Assembly: GCA_037013495.1 (NCBI GenBank)
Contig: CM072806.1
Coordinates: forward strand, 23,460,001-23,524,000
Origin: Hippophae tibetana
Lineage: Eukaryota; Streptophyta; Magnoliopsida; Rosales; Elaeagnaceae
Length of the DNA: 64,000 bases
Direction of reading: 5' to 3'
Shown piece by piece: positions 1 through 11,244 of the stretch. The position numbers and the translations under genes were made by a program. Position 1 is the stretch's first letter. Each line of letters starts with the position of its first letter. The notes beneath the pieces are model-generated. The model searched no databases, had not been told where the DNA came from, and saw only the letters and a program-made list of their open reading frames with translations.

Positions 1-1652
1 TTAAACCCATAGTGAAATGTCATATTGAGGTATTATTTTGAGTGGGAATCACTTGGTACGAGGGTATGGTCTTGATTGATTTAGGTTCTCCTCCACAAGG
101 GTTTTGAAATCATATATTTACATATTCAAAAATGACATTGGGATGAATAAGGAATTGAATCTCAAAATTCACTTCTTGAGAAGAGAAATGGTATTGTTTT
201 ATGTCTGTCCCACTTAGAAAAAATAACAACATATTAAAGGTTTCATATAGGATTTGGCTTTCAAAGAGTGATAAACTAGTATAGTAAGAAGGCTTTCTTT
301 ATGTGAACGTGCATGGGGCTACAAATCTTTAAATGATTAACTAAAAAATTTGGAACTCCAATCACGTTCTCGCACGTCCTGTGGTTGTTGAAGAGATCGA
401 GTTACAACAGTAGCCTCGACATCAATTCAACTTTTGCTACAACAGTTTCAGTAGCTATTGAATGGCTTTTGGTGCAATAGTTTTGGACTTTCAACATTCT
501 TATTTTTGAATGCTATATAATTGGCTCTACAGCTGAGTGAAAACATAGAAAAAGCATCGGTTCCTCTTGAATTTTTTCCTCTTTATCAAATTTTGCTTCA
601 CTTCAAGAAAAAAAATTTATAGCTAATTTTTAGTGTGATAGAGAACATGTATGAATTTAATTTGCGGAACAAATCTTAGTGGTGTTCATCAACTGTTATT
701 TGATCGTTGTATGTTAGGAAATAGTTTTTTCCTTATTTTTAAACATCTAATTGAAGGAAAATTTTATCTTAAGGGCATCGTGCTTCGATTTCTTTTTAGT
801 TTTCATTTGTTTATTTTCATTGTAATTTATACTTATGTAATTTTAATCCTTTTCATTTTTTGTACAAAGTTCAACTTCTATTTGTTTATTATCATATTTA
901 TTACATATATAGGACACACTCATTTTTCTCAATTTTTGTAAATTTTTATCAAATTGGAGTGTTCATACCTACAATTATTCCATGATTGCTTGATCACGGA
1001 TACTTCACAAGAAATAAAGAATCTAAATTTTGTATATGAGGTTAAAAGGTTAGATTTTACTTAATCATCAAGGTATTTTCAATCCGTTTTCTGTTGTCCT
1101 CGGAATATAAAGTGTATGCATGCAAGAACACTTTATTCATGCTAAAAGCTTTGGTAAACACAAAAGGGTATGGTAAATCCGCCCTAATCAGTGAACAAAA
1201 TCATTGTCCATTTTTAACATTTTGATGGTATTTGTTTGACCTCTAGACTTTGTAAAGGTACTGGTAGTATATGGTGAACGCGCTGCATTGTACCTCATTA
1301 AGCATGGAGCCTACGTTGGTATTCATTTTCATTTTGGTTAGAGGACTTATAAATGAAATAAATGAAGATAGTGGCAGGACTCTTTGTTTGGGCTCGCCTC
1401 TACCAGACAATGATGTATCAACAACGTGTCCGATTCCATCCCAAGCTCACATGGCTTATTTATTTATTTGCTTAACTTTTTAAACCATGGTAACTGATCT
1501 GAATGTGAAGAAACAAAGCAACCACTTGACCATAGATGAAATGCTAAATTGCACCATGTCATCATAAATATTATTGAGTTTGGGCTCTAAATAGCATGTA
1601 TAAATTATACATACTAGAATTAATTCTAAAATAAAATGTTAGCTATACATAG

Positions 1653-1678
1653 TTATATATATATATATATATATATAT
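1653..1678. repeat. (TA)n microsatellite
   Basis: An uninterrupted alternating TA tract of about 26 bases in AT-rich intergenic DNA. Confidence 0.9.
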
Positions 1679-2175
1679 GCTATTTTGGGGCAACAAATAA
1701 AAATTATCCATATGTCCCCGTTTTATTTGTCAAAATTGTATATCACCATGGAAAAGTTTTCTTCCGGTCATTTGTTTGCAATGATGCATGTTTTGTATGC
1801 CACAGTTAGAAAAATTTATAGCTCTTATTGTAGTAGAAGACTTTTTCACTTGATGATTTGATTTGATATATATCAAGAAACCATGCTCTAGGGTATAAAG
1901 AAAGTGCATTAATTTTCATGGATGAGAGCATGTACGATCTAATTAAACGTTCTGAGTGGCATTTATTTCAGACCACCTACTACCTCCATCAGTTTGTGTG
2001 GCCTTCTCAACCAACTTCTACTTAGGAACATATGAAGTAAGGATATTAAGGTACTTTCCTGAGCTCTAATGCAACTGAGACATGGACATATTTCATATAT
2101 ATATAGGAACTTTTGGCCCATTTGAAGATAGATCAAGTTAATTTCATCTAATTTCCAGTATTGTTGTTGTTGTTA

Positions 2176-2178
<3 letters not shown>

Positions 2179-2216
<38 letters not shown>

Positions 2217-2232
2217 ATATATATATATATAG
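2179..2232. repeat. (ATT)n / (TA)n compound microsatellite
   Basis: About a dozen ATT units run straight into a short TA tract. It ends only some 13 bases before the proposed HIPP start codon, so it lies in that gene's promoter or 5' UTR and length changes there could matter for expression (inference). Confidence 0.85.
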
Positions 2233-2244
2233 CTTGTGAAGATA

Positions 2245-2709
2245 ATGTCCAAGGTTCTCAGAACTTGCATTCAGTCCTATGATCTCCTAATGTTGTTTTT
2301 ATATTTCTGACATCTCTTAACCCTTCAATAATTTCACTGACACAAGTACTGAAGAATATTCCAACATTTTTTGTTGCAGAAAACGGTGGTGTCAGTAGCA
2401 ATGTTATGTTCAAAGTGCAGACAGAAGGTGATGGAGTCAATTGCGAAGATAGATGGAATAAGTTCAATTGTGGTTGACCTGGCAAAAAACACAGTGACGG
2501 TTGTTGGTGATGCTGATCCAACGAAGATCATTAAGATGGCGAGAAAGTTTAGGAAAACTGCTACACTTGAGAGCATAGGTCCTCAAAAGGAAGAGAAAAA
2601 GGAAGAGAAAAAAGATACCATTTCTTACACATCAAGTAGTTGTTGTAAGAGATGTGAGGTTTGGTATGTCATTCCTGACTATAGCTACAATTACTGTTCT
2701 ATTATGTGA
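2245..2709 (+). CDS. Heavy metal-associated isoprenylated plant protein (HIPP), two exons
   Basis: Predicted 112-aa small metallochaperone-like protein. I place exon 1 at 2245-2253 (ATG TCC AAG), a GT-AG intron at 2254-2379 ending in a T-rich GTTGCAG acceptor, and exon 2 at 2380-2709. Joined, it reads MSKKTVVSVAM and so on. An HMA (ferredoxin-like beta-alpha-beta-beta-alpha-beta) domain covers about residues 3-70, with the metal-binding C-x-x-C at Cys13 and Cys16. A Lys/Glu-rich linker (about 72-81) follows, then a Cys-rich stretch, and the protein ends in CSIM, a CaaX box for farnesylation. HMA plus a C-terminal CaaX defines the HIPP family, which binds Cu/Zn/Cd-type ions or acts as a membrane-anchored adaptor. 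Classic HMA motifs read M-x-C-x-x-C; here it is M-L-C-S-K-C, so it is intact. The nine-base first exon is inferred from splice-site fit; an alternative upstream exon cannot be excluded. The domain call is secure. Confidence 0.85.
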
Positions 2710-5700
2710 CTAGTAAACTCTGTGTATCATGAGAGACAATACTATTGGATCAATAATGGTCACATGTATTTTATGTAATTTAGACAGTCAGATATTCCCA
2801 TGGCTGCCTACTATTATTTTTATTTTGCTATCTTTTTTTATTCTTATTTTTAGCTTAAACACGTTAAATATCTTTATTTAAATTAATGTTATATATTTTA
2901 CTCAAATTTAACAATAACTTTAATGAATTAGATAGATCAGATATATCAATTATTATTAAAATTGATTAAATTGTATACTAATAATTTAAACATAACGATT
3001 TGATGTTGTTTCATCAGAACATGTTTGTATTATTTTTATTTGACAGATGATGATATATATTAATAGTACGATGACTGTTGAAACTTCTTAATTCATGTCT
3101 CCATAAGCTCTTTATCTTTCTGTGAAATCATCTGCTAGATGAGAAGGTAAAACGTTAATTCAGTAATATCCAGATCAGTTAAAATGTTGGCGAGAATAAC
3201 GAAACTTGCTAAACTGTGAAATGATGTTCTGTCTTGTTTCATCAGTTTCTCATTATTATATTATAATGAGAAGGATTAATGTGATATGAGATTTTAGAGA
3301 CAAGTGACCAACGTTTTTAATATATTTAATTATATAACATAATCTCTTCTTACTTATAATTTTAATTTTAATTTTAATTCCTTCGAGTAGAAAAAAAAAA
3401 CATATATTATTTTTTTACGTCGTAAAAAATATATATTTTCCGTAAAAAAAAAATATGTTGTCCTGCATTTTTCTTATAATGTAAACAGTATATGCTATTT
3501 TAAAAAATTAAAAACAAAACTATGTAAATAAATAATTCACTGTAAATAATAGGAAATAAGGTAGATAGCATTTTGTGGCTATAAATTATTAAATTGATTG
3601 CATTGTTCCTGCTTTATTTCTACTATTCCAGTTGTTGTTAGGAATTAGGATGAGTGGAATTTAGTTAACTTGTTTTGAAAATGATGTACAAGAATAAGGG
3701 TGGTATTTATGTTATTAATAAGTTATTTAATTAGTGTTAGTCATATAGTTTTCCTTTAATTATTTTAATGGCTCTTTAAGGAATTTTAAGGTCGTATCTA
3801 TTAAAGTATTTAGGTAATAAGAATTAGATTGTAATTTTGTATTAGTGTTTTCCTTTCGGTTTTAAATGAAACATTTTTTATTTCAATCCATGAATTTTAA
3901 TTATTTTTTTAAAGATTTTTTAATTCGTCTAAATTAAATTAAGACTTCCGTCTTATTTTAAAGAGAACGAGAACACAAAAACAAAATAATTATCTTAATT
4001 AATTGATCATATTTATTTTAATTTAATTTTTTTACAAATGAAATTAGAAAAATTACAAAATAAACATAACACTTAATAATATAAATGGGATAAAATTAGT
4101 CAAAACGTTTAATATATGAGATGAATATAAGGATATAGTTTTAAATTTTAAAGTTTTTTTTAGGTTGTTTTCAACAAATATTTAGACAGCTCTTGATTTA
4201 CTAAACAACGCTGATTCAACTTGAAAGCTGATGCGATCTTCATCATATTAAAGAAAAATGACTTTGGAAGATATGATATGGTTCGTTATTAACTTTCAGC
4301 CAACCACAAGAATGTATTATGACTAATTTATGGGGTATAGGCCTTTTCAACAACCTTTCCATTGACGTTAATTGGGTTTTAAAGATATATTAAATGTTTC
4401 TTTAATTGCAATTATTTTTATCTACTTTCATAATTAAAAGATTATGTTTGGTTTTTAAAAAGCAAAAAGGACCGAAGTATATATGCCTATTAATTAAAGT
4501 GTTTGCATGAACATTTTTGTAAGAGCAGTGAAGCTGAAACAACTGCTTAATACCTTTTTTTTTCCTCACATTCACTAATAAGCTAGGATAGGATAAAATG
4601 AACAATTATTCATCATATTATTTATCTTTATTTAATTTGATCCCCATAAAAAATTTGAAAAAATAATCAAAATAATGCCAGCTTAAAAGTATAAAAATAA
4701 TACTTATAAAAAATTTATATATTTTTACTATTAAAAAAATATAATATATGATTTAAAATTAAAATCTGTTCAAAAAAATTATGATTATTTAAACTTATTC
4801 AATATTGAATGTGATTCAATTGACCATCGTTCGATATCATTAAGATGTTATTTTTGTTATTATAAATCTTAGGAGTACTTTTTTTTACAATTTTCTAAAA
4901 ACTTTTTCATTAATTTGATCATCAAACTATTATTATTGCATCTAATTTTATCCAAAATCATTTATCTTTCGAAAATCCAATACCACTTCACATAAGTTAA
5001 TAGTTTATAGAAAAAATAATAATTATAATAATATAAATTCTAAATATATAATATATTATGGAGTATTGTAAAATTTCATAATATAATTTAAATTAGATTT
5101 ATTTTATAGTAAAGATTTTTTAAATCATTTATAAAATAAATTTAACTCAAATTATATAGTTAATTTTCACAAACTCAATCTTATATTTTGAGCGTATAAA
5201 ATCCTCTAACACTATTTTTGTACCCTTTTTTTGCTAATTTCGTTTTTTACAAAGTGAAACTTTATTAAAATTGATTATATCCCTTTTATTCCCTCCAAAA
5301 TACGAAGAAGAAAAAATTAATAGTTTTAAGGAAAGAATTGGATATACCCTTTCGTTTCTAAGTCTTTCCTTATTTCCTTAAAGTTACAAAGATTTTATTT
5401 AAAAAAAAAATTGTATTATTTCATTTTATGGCTAAGATTTTTTTTAATTTTTACCCTTTTTAAAGCTAGATATCACAAATTCATTGAAAAAAGGACACAA
5501 AATAAATTTAGTGAATTTGATATTCTTTTCATAATTTTCTTTTAAAAAATAATTCGCTTAAGTTAATTGGTGTTTGTGATCTAAAACAAACAAGTTTCTT
5601 GCGTTTTGATTTTGTAAAAAGTAGCATATATATTGGCACAAAAAGAGACTTTGGTGGCTTTTTATTATTGCATCATTTAAAAACAAAAAAAAAATTGATT

Positions 5701-6623
5701 TAAGTTTGATGATATTGGTTTTTTAAAAAAAAAATATCTAATTTTGGATGGAATTGAATACATTATGAACAGTATGAGGATAAGTTGGTTTAAAAAATAT
5801 TTATACCCACTAAAATAGATGGAAGCTACCATGATTTTGCACATGGCTATTAATGATCAATATATAGCATTGAATGTAGACAAATTATTCACCGTGAATT
5901 CTTTATTTTTGAAAAAAAAAATATTTAATATTTAATAGAGAAATAAATAATGCCTATTTGTGAAAAATATATCTAAAAATAATGAATATTATATTGGATA
6001 AATATTTAACCTAATAAATAATTGATACAAATCACTAACAAGTTATAATATTGCATGTTATTTAAATAAATTTCAGTTTTTTTTAATTAACTTGTAGTTT
6101 AAATAGTATAATTTTTTACTCAATCATTACGGATTTAATTTTGAACTTTTGTCTAATAATCTTTTTATTTAATAAAAAAAATAAGTGATTTTTTTAATTA
6201 AAAAATATATAAATATGCATGTTAAATAACATTGAATGCAAGCGGTTAGCAATTAATGGTAACAATGAAAAGTTTATTTATTATTATTTTTTTCATCAAA
6301 GACTTTGATAAAAATAGACTTGGATTCTTTTGTGGGAAAACTTTAAACTTATCCATGCTTGACTTTTAATCTCAGCCATAGATTCATTTAAACATAATCT
6401 AACGACTTAGATTGTAATTTTGTAACACATCATTAAATTCAAACAAATATTTTCTTTATTCTCCCTAAAATTTGGCTATGCCCCTTTCCTCTTTCTTTTC
6501 TATTATGATCCACGCTATTCTCTCCCATTTTTATCATTTATCATAATTGAATTCCATAAAAATACAAATATATATAAAAGCAACTCTTCGAATTTGGTAC
6601 CAAAAAAAATTAAATATAGTAGT

Positions 6624-6650
<27 letters not shown>
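2710..6650. other. AT-rich intergenic DNA, no gene seen
   Basis: About 3.9 kb of very AT-rich sequence with many homopolymer runs and short poly-A/poly-T palindromes (for example around 3400-3440). No open frame with a recognisable domain, no RNA gene and no clear transposon ends were found. A TA tract sits at the right end. Confidence 0.6.

Positions 6651-6659
<9 letters not shown>
6626..6659. repeat. (TA)n microsatellite
   Basis: About 34 bases of alternating TA at the outer edge of the probable copia 3' LTR. Confidence 0.9.
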
Positions 6660-6664
<5 letters not shown>

Positions 6665-6898
6665 AAAGAACTCAAAGTTCTATGTATATTCATCAAAGTG
6701 AAAGTTACATCACATAAGCACACTCAGCATACTTATATGGTAGCATATGTGTATTACACTAATAACCTTCTAACCAACTCTTGGCTGGTATATTAATAAA
6801 CTAAAAGAAATGATGCATAACACGTTCAAGTGCTTTATATGTACATACCGTATCTAATAACCTATCTACCTCACAGTATACTTTATAGGATCTAACGA
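6660..6898 (-). mobile_element. Probable 3' LTR of copia element A
   Basis: On the minus strand the end of the copia coding sequence (6904-6958) runs into a purine tract (ACAGGGGG), and from 6898 the sequence begins TCGTTAGATCC, close to the TGTTAGATCC that starts many plant copia LTRs. No second LTR of this element was found to confirm it, and the outer boundary is only approximate. Confidence 0.4.
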
Positions 6899-6958
6899 CC
6901 CCCTGTCAAATTAAAGGTTTTGTAAAACCAACAATTTGGTTTCAAGAGAGTGAAACTG
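6899..6958 (-). pseudogene. Copia A RNase H/C-terminal tail, cut off by the CACTA
   Basis: Read on the minus strand this encodes the last residues of a copia polyprotein (about SFTLLKPNCWF then a polypurine tract). It continues the frame that stops at 15973, so the two pieces were contiguous before the CACTA insertion. Confidence 0.6.
6956..6958. repeat. CACTA target-site duplication (left), CTG
   Basis: CTG immediately precedes the CACTACTA terminus and is repeated directly after the other end at 15970-15972. Three-base duplications are the hallmark of CACTA insertion. Confidence 0.9.
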
Positions 6959-7080
6959 CACTACTATAAAAAGGGGTATAAAAATCGGTTTTTAACCGAC
7001 TTTAAACAAATTTAAAGTCGGTTCAGAATTCAGAGACTTAAATTGTAAAGTCGGTTCACGGCATGAACCGACTCTACATT
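6959..7080. repeat. CACTA left terminal inverted repeat and subterminal motifs
   Basis: The terminus CACTACTATAAAAAGGGG matches the right end with one difference (T for C at position 9). In the next ~100 bases AAAGTCGGTT-type motifs and their complements alternate (around 6986-7072), forming short hairpins. This end is the 3' side of the element with respect to its genes. Confidence 0.85.
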
Positions 7081-7500
7081 TTATTTGTTTTTAATTTTTA
7101 ATTTTATTTTTCGTATAACAGTATATATAAATAACATAAAAACACTAAAATATAAATAATAATACAACAAATAATTAACAATATAAATATATTTAATTAC
7201 TTAATAATTAAATTTATTACAAAAACAAATAATGCATATAAATAACTTCAATTACAAATAAAATAATGTCGTCAAATTATGCCATCGAGTAAGCTTGGTT
7301 GGCTTAGAATCTTAATTGGCCTTCACAAGCATTATGGCAAAAAAAAAGCTGATCCATATAACAAATATTCTCCTACATACATGAGCACGTAAAACATCCA
7401 TAAAAAAAGTAGTCTAAACTTCAGACGTACGAATGAAGAAATTAAATCATTATAAATATTATCATAAAAAATAGATTAGCACGTACAACGACATTCGATG
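7080..7500. other. CACTA 3' noncoding region
   Basis: AT-rich noncoding DNA between the left terminus and the inverted repeat. A stretch at about 7355-7450 (with ACATACATGAGCA and a downstream TTCAGAC) reappears in the same orientation at about 7803-7900, flanking the large inverted repeat. Confidence 0.55.
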
Positions 7501-7536
7501 AACTCATATTAGCATTATTAATCATTTGTCTATATA

Positions 7537-7797
7537 TGAAGTTATCTGGAATCTCTACTACTATTTTTTAATGCTATATATAATGAACTCTAAATATGAA
7601 ATCAATTGCATGTAACTTCGATTTCTTGGCTAAGCTTGTATGAGTTTTGGTGCCCTTAAACATATGGAACACGTTCATATGCACCAAAACTCATACAAAC
7701 CAAGAAACAAATCGAACCGACGTACACCTGATTTGTACATTTAGAACTCATTATATATCATTAAAAATACTAGCAGAGATTTCAGATAAATTCATAC
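7537..7797. repeat. Long imperfect inverted repeat (hairpin) inside the CACTA
   Basis: Arm 1 (7537-7653) and arm 2 (7681-7797) are reverse complements over about 117 bases with scattered mismatches and small bulges. The innermost ~17 bases, GTATGAGTTTTGGTGC against GCACCAAAACTCATAC, pair perfectly. The 27-base loop has a further CATATG/CATATG pairing. It lies just downstream of the stop codon of the second CACTA gene, so it would be in its 3' UTR or read-through transcript. Such a fold could feed Dicer-like processing; that is inference. Confidence 0.8.
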
Positions 7798-8160
7798 TTA
7801 TAAACAATGCATTCCCCTAAATACATGAGCATATATATGATTAATCATCATCAACCAAGTGATTTCAGACACAAGAATAGATATAGAAGGCCAAATCATT
7901 AAAAAATTTACTGTTATGTTGTCATATGCTATTCAAGATCATCAGAATCTTCTCCTGATTCTTCTTGCGATGATATAATTTGAACCATGTGTTCTGCCCA
8001 TTCCTCTCGTAAATCATCAAAAATTTGCTGGTCGTAACCCGTCTTGTTCCAACCAAAGAACTACATGTATTCAAAATCAAAATAAGAATATGATTTCATT
8101 TATTTACAAAAACAAACTCAAATATGTTAAAACTTGTATGTATATGGGTAAAATATATTA

Positions 8161-8770
8161 CCACATCATCAATTGGAATTTTGATATTTGTGATGATTTC
8201 GCTCATAAACTTCATGACATAATAACCACACATGACTCCATTATTTTGTTGTGGAACCTACAAAAAAAAGTGCATGTATACATGAATTTTCATATTCGAA
8301 CATCCTTATTATTTAATTGTAAAATTAATAAAATTATTAATATTGAATTGTACATACCATAACTTTTGTCCATATAAGCTTATGAGATTTTTTAAGGACA
8401 ATGCCCCTAAACTTGTTCCACAACTTCCATGCCCTATCAAGGTATAAAAAGATTAGTTTTTATTAAATATTACAAAAAATAATAGAAAAAACTAATATGT
8501 AACTAAATATAACTCTTACATTTCAACAACTGCTTTTGTATCTTTACTCAGTTCTATGGAAGCTGAGTCACAATACCAAGCATGATTATTGAACATATCA
8601 ATGATTACCAACATCCAATGATTTTGGCCTTGTTCAAACCTTAATGGCCAAGGGATTATCAACTTTTGATTTCTGCTAAGCGTTAATACTCTATCACATA
8701 ATTGTTTAGCTCTGATGCTAACATACTTCTCTTGATATTGATTGACATATGAAGAATCATAGAACATTGC
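8161..8770 (-). other. Ulp1 (C48) catalytic domain of the CACTA second gene
   Basis: The catalytic order His, Asp, Gln, Cys of SUMO-protease-like C48 peptidases is present across three exons (about 8770-8518, 8436-8360, 8258-8161). All four residues are kept and no stop codon falls within these exons, although upstream parts of the gene are broken. Confidence 0.75.
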
Positions 8771-9896
8771 TAAATGTGATGAGTGATTATGTTGAAGTCG
8801 ATAATAGCAAGCCCTATATATGTATATATATAATTAGATAATATAAATATAATTATATATGTTCTACATAAATAAAAGAAAACTAACTAGATTGAGGACT
8901 CACCTTGTCCACACTTGAATTATACTTAAATCGATCATTTGATATTCAAATATTTGCAACAAGCACTCGATCGATATATAAGTTTGGCCGATGTCTACAC
9001 CAGAAATTTCAATAGGAAGTGGCACAGTCCATCCATCATTTATGCTAGATGCCCTCCCAACAATAGTCATCAAAGTGCCAAGATTTCTACTGAACTGTAA
9101 CGCATAAGTATGACTATACTTTTTCCAAGGCTTCTTCTTGAATGACTTTGTGCACGATGATTGGCCACTAGTCATAGATTTAGCACGAGATACTTGCTTG
9201 GTATCTCTTAAATGTGCCGCATTTAAGAGTTCTGGTATAATAGACTACCAAAAAAGTATCATATATGTATTTTTAGTAACAATAAGATCACATTAAATAA
9301 TAGTAGTAAACAAGTGTTATTTTTTAAGTTAAAAAATAGTACCATGTCAAAATTTAGAACAACTTGAATCGACGGCCAAGCCACATACTGTCCAACCGCC
9401 TCTGGGACTGTGGTAGCATCAGAAGGCACAAGTAGTGGACAATCATGAAACAATGATTGATCAATTACTATTCGCTAATGATTAGGCAAATATTGATTAT
9501 GAATCATCCGATCATCGCTCAATTGTTGTACCGTTCCAATAGCAACATAGTCCGTTGACGAAGGACGTTTCAACAAACATTTCATATTCTGTAAAAGTTT
9601 TAAGTGTTATATATAAAAAATAAAACATATAATAAGAATTTAAAAATTAAAATCTTACCACATATGATTCATCAAATAGAGGAGGACTCTCATGTGAGGT
9701 AGCTATTGGATGTACATTCTCACCAATATGTTCATCTTGGCTTGATTTATGGTAAGAATGTGCAGATTGCATTGGAGAAAATGAACCACTACTTGATTGC
9801 ATGTGCATTCTTGGCATATAATGAGGACCAATAGGATGGCTATATCCCATACTGGATGTAGTTTGAGCACAATGAGATTGTGTGGATGGCATGCAT

Positions 9897-9980
9897 GGCA
9901 TGGATGGTGGCATGCTTGGCATGGATTGTGGCATGCCTGGAATGGAAGGTGGTATGCCTGGCATGGATGGTTGCATGCTT
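9897..9980 (-). repeat. 21-bp coding minisatellite
   Basis: Four units of 21 bp (9897-9917, 9918-9938, 9939-9959, 9960-9980) encode a seven-residue repeat of the PSMPGMP type in the second CACTA gene. Units differ by a few bases, and most changes keep Pro and Met or swap Met/Ile. Confidence 0.9.
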
Positions 9981-11244
9981 GGCCAATATGGCATGCCCTG
10001 GTTGTAGCATGATGCCATGGCTGACAGTTGTTATGATTGATGTTCTTTTAGAGTGGCAATCTCACTCATCACGGAGGCCTTAAAGGAGTTGAATTCTTCT
10101 TCAATTTTAGTGTATTTCTCATTACTTACAGTCTGAGGCTTATGTTTTGGAATTTTAAAATACTCCATAGCACCATCATATTGGCTACCTCCCCTAACAC
10201 GACCAGGATGCTCGCGTCCGATTGCATGATATAAAGCATCTCTCCCAGGCTCTTTGATTATTTCACCCCTGTATAGTTTTTCTTGAACAGCTCTCTACAA
10301 ATAATAAAGCACACAAACATATCATTCATTATTACATCAATTATTAAGTATCAGTCAGACTTTTTATCAAACGAAATTACTAACCAACTTATTTAATTGT
10401 TCTTCTCCTCGTTGACTCATCGGTCTTGCATTCTTCATTTTGGGAGTCTTTGTTTCTATGTACAATTCCATTCGGGTAACAGGTCTACCCAATTCAGCTT
10501 CCTACATAAATTAGGAAAATTTTATTAACAATGACATGAAATTAAATTGAGAAAAATTAATATAAAAATATTTATAAAATTAAGACAAATTAATAATACC
10601 ATTCGAAATCTAACTTCAGGATTTGAAGACCTCCCAGTACGGTTAGGAAGAATGTTATGCATTTGGACATTCTGATGATCTTCTCTAATAATTTGAAATT
10701 CTTCTGAATGTCTATAATCCACAAAGTCTTGTATTCCTTCAACGCCTTATTTGCAATCTTATAACACTTGCCCTGCCAATTGTCATCGACTTTGTAACGA
10801 TTCTGTAAAAACACAGTACAAAAGATTAGATATAATACACCTAATATAATATATATATTGATTATAAAATATAAGAGACTTACATAAATGGTTATCCATA
10901 TTTTGAACTTTTCTGCATCGGCAACCTCAGACCAATGATTTATATTGATTGGTATACTGGACTTTGCCAGTCGACCAATAGAAGATTTCAATTGTTGACC
11001 ATTTTCCCCTAGTGGATTACCATTAGCATCAAATTTAACGGGTATTCTATCATCTGGGTTAAGTGGAGCATCAAGTATATTCGCCCAACCCCTTCTTTTC
11101 AAATACCCCAATGGATCATTTGGATCTACAAGCTGAATATCCATGAAATATCTGCAAAAAGTGGAGAAATATAAATTAATTGACAATTTTAGGAACACAC
11201 ATATATACAAGAGTTATTACAACAATATAGAACATACATTATGT

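Larger units (their letters stand above)
1..2244. other. Intergenic, nothing identified
   Basis: AT-rich DNA without a supportable gene. The open frames here (for example around 651-941 and 1271-1483) are low-complexity or lack any recognisable domain. Two simple repeats lie in it: a TA tract at about 1653-1678 and an ATT tract at about 2179-2214, the latter just upstream of the HIPP gene. Confidence 0.6.
7929..11144 (-). pseudogene. CACTA second gene: Transposase_24-like region plus Ulp1-type cysteine protease
   Basis: Multi-exon minus-strand gene. The N-terminal part (11144-10600) begins MDIQLVDPNDPLGYLKRRGW and matches the plant transposase (Ptta/En/Spm, Transposase_24) type. The middle part (10500-10040) contains the GREHPGRVRGG motif typical of these proteins. 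A proline/methionine-rich tandem repeat (around 9890-9985) and a region with QYVAWPSIQVV (about 9400) follow. The C-terminal exons form a C48/Ulp1-like fold: His in NHWMLVIID (8618-8620), Asp in YCDSAS (8567-8569), Gln in PQQNNG and Cys in MCGYY (8228-8230), ending in an acidic tail at 7929-7931. Apparent exons with GT-AG borders include 8161-8258 and about 8360-8436. Lesions: a one-base frameshift near 10730, TAA at 10031-10033 and TAG at 9475-9477. The family relationship is firm; exact exon borders are my reading. The role of the protease in transposition is not established. Confidence 0.8.

Noticed and set aside
651-941. 96-codon open frame rich in Phe, Ile and Tyr
   Set aside because: AT-rich sequence yields such hydrophobic frames by chance; no domain, no codon bias, no start context.
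1271-1483. 70-codon open frame near the left end
   Set aside because: No recognisable domain, and no neighbouring exon with splice sites supports it.
3395-3440. Short AT palindrome that could be a MITE end
   Set aside because: Only poly-A/poly-T with a TACGTCGTA centre; no paired terminus or target duplication.
8090-8362. 90-codon plus-strand frame inside the CACTA
   Set aside because: Antisense to the protease exons that carry the catalytic Cys; a shadow frame.
9797-10083. Trp/His/Met-rich plus-strand frames
   Set aside because: Antisense shadows of the 21-bp repeat in the minus-strand gene.
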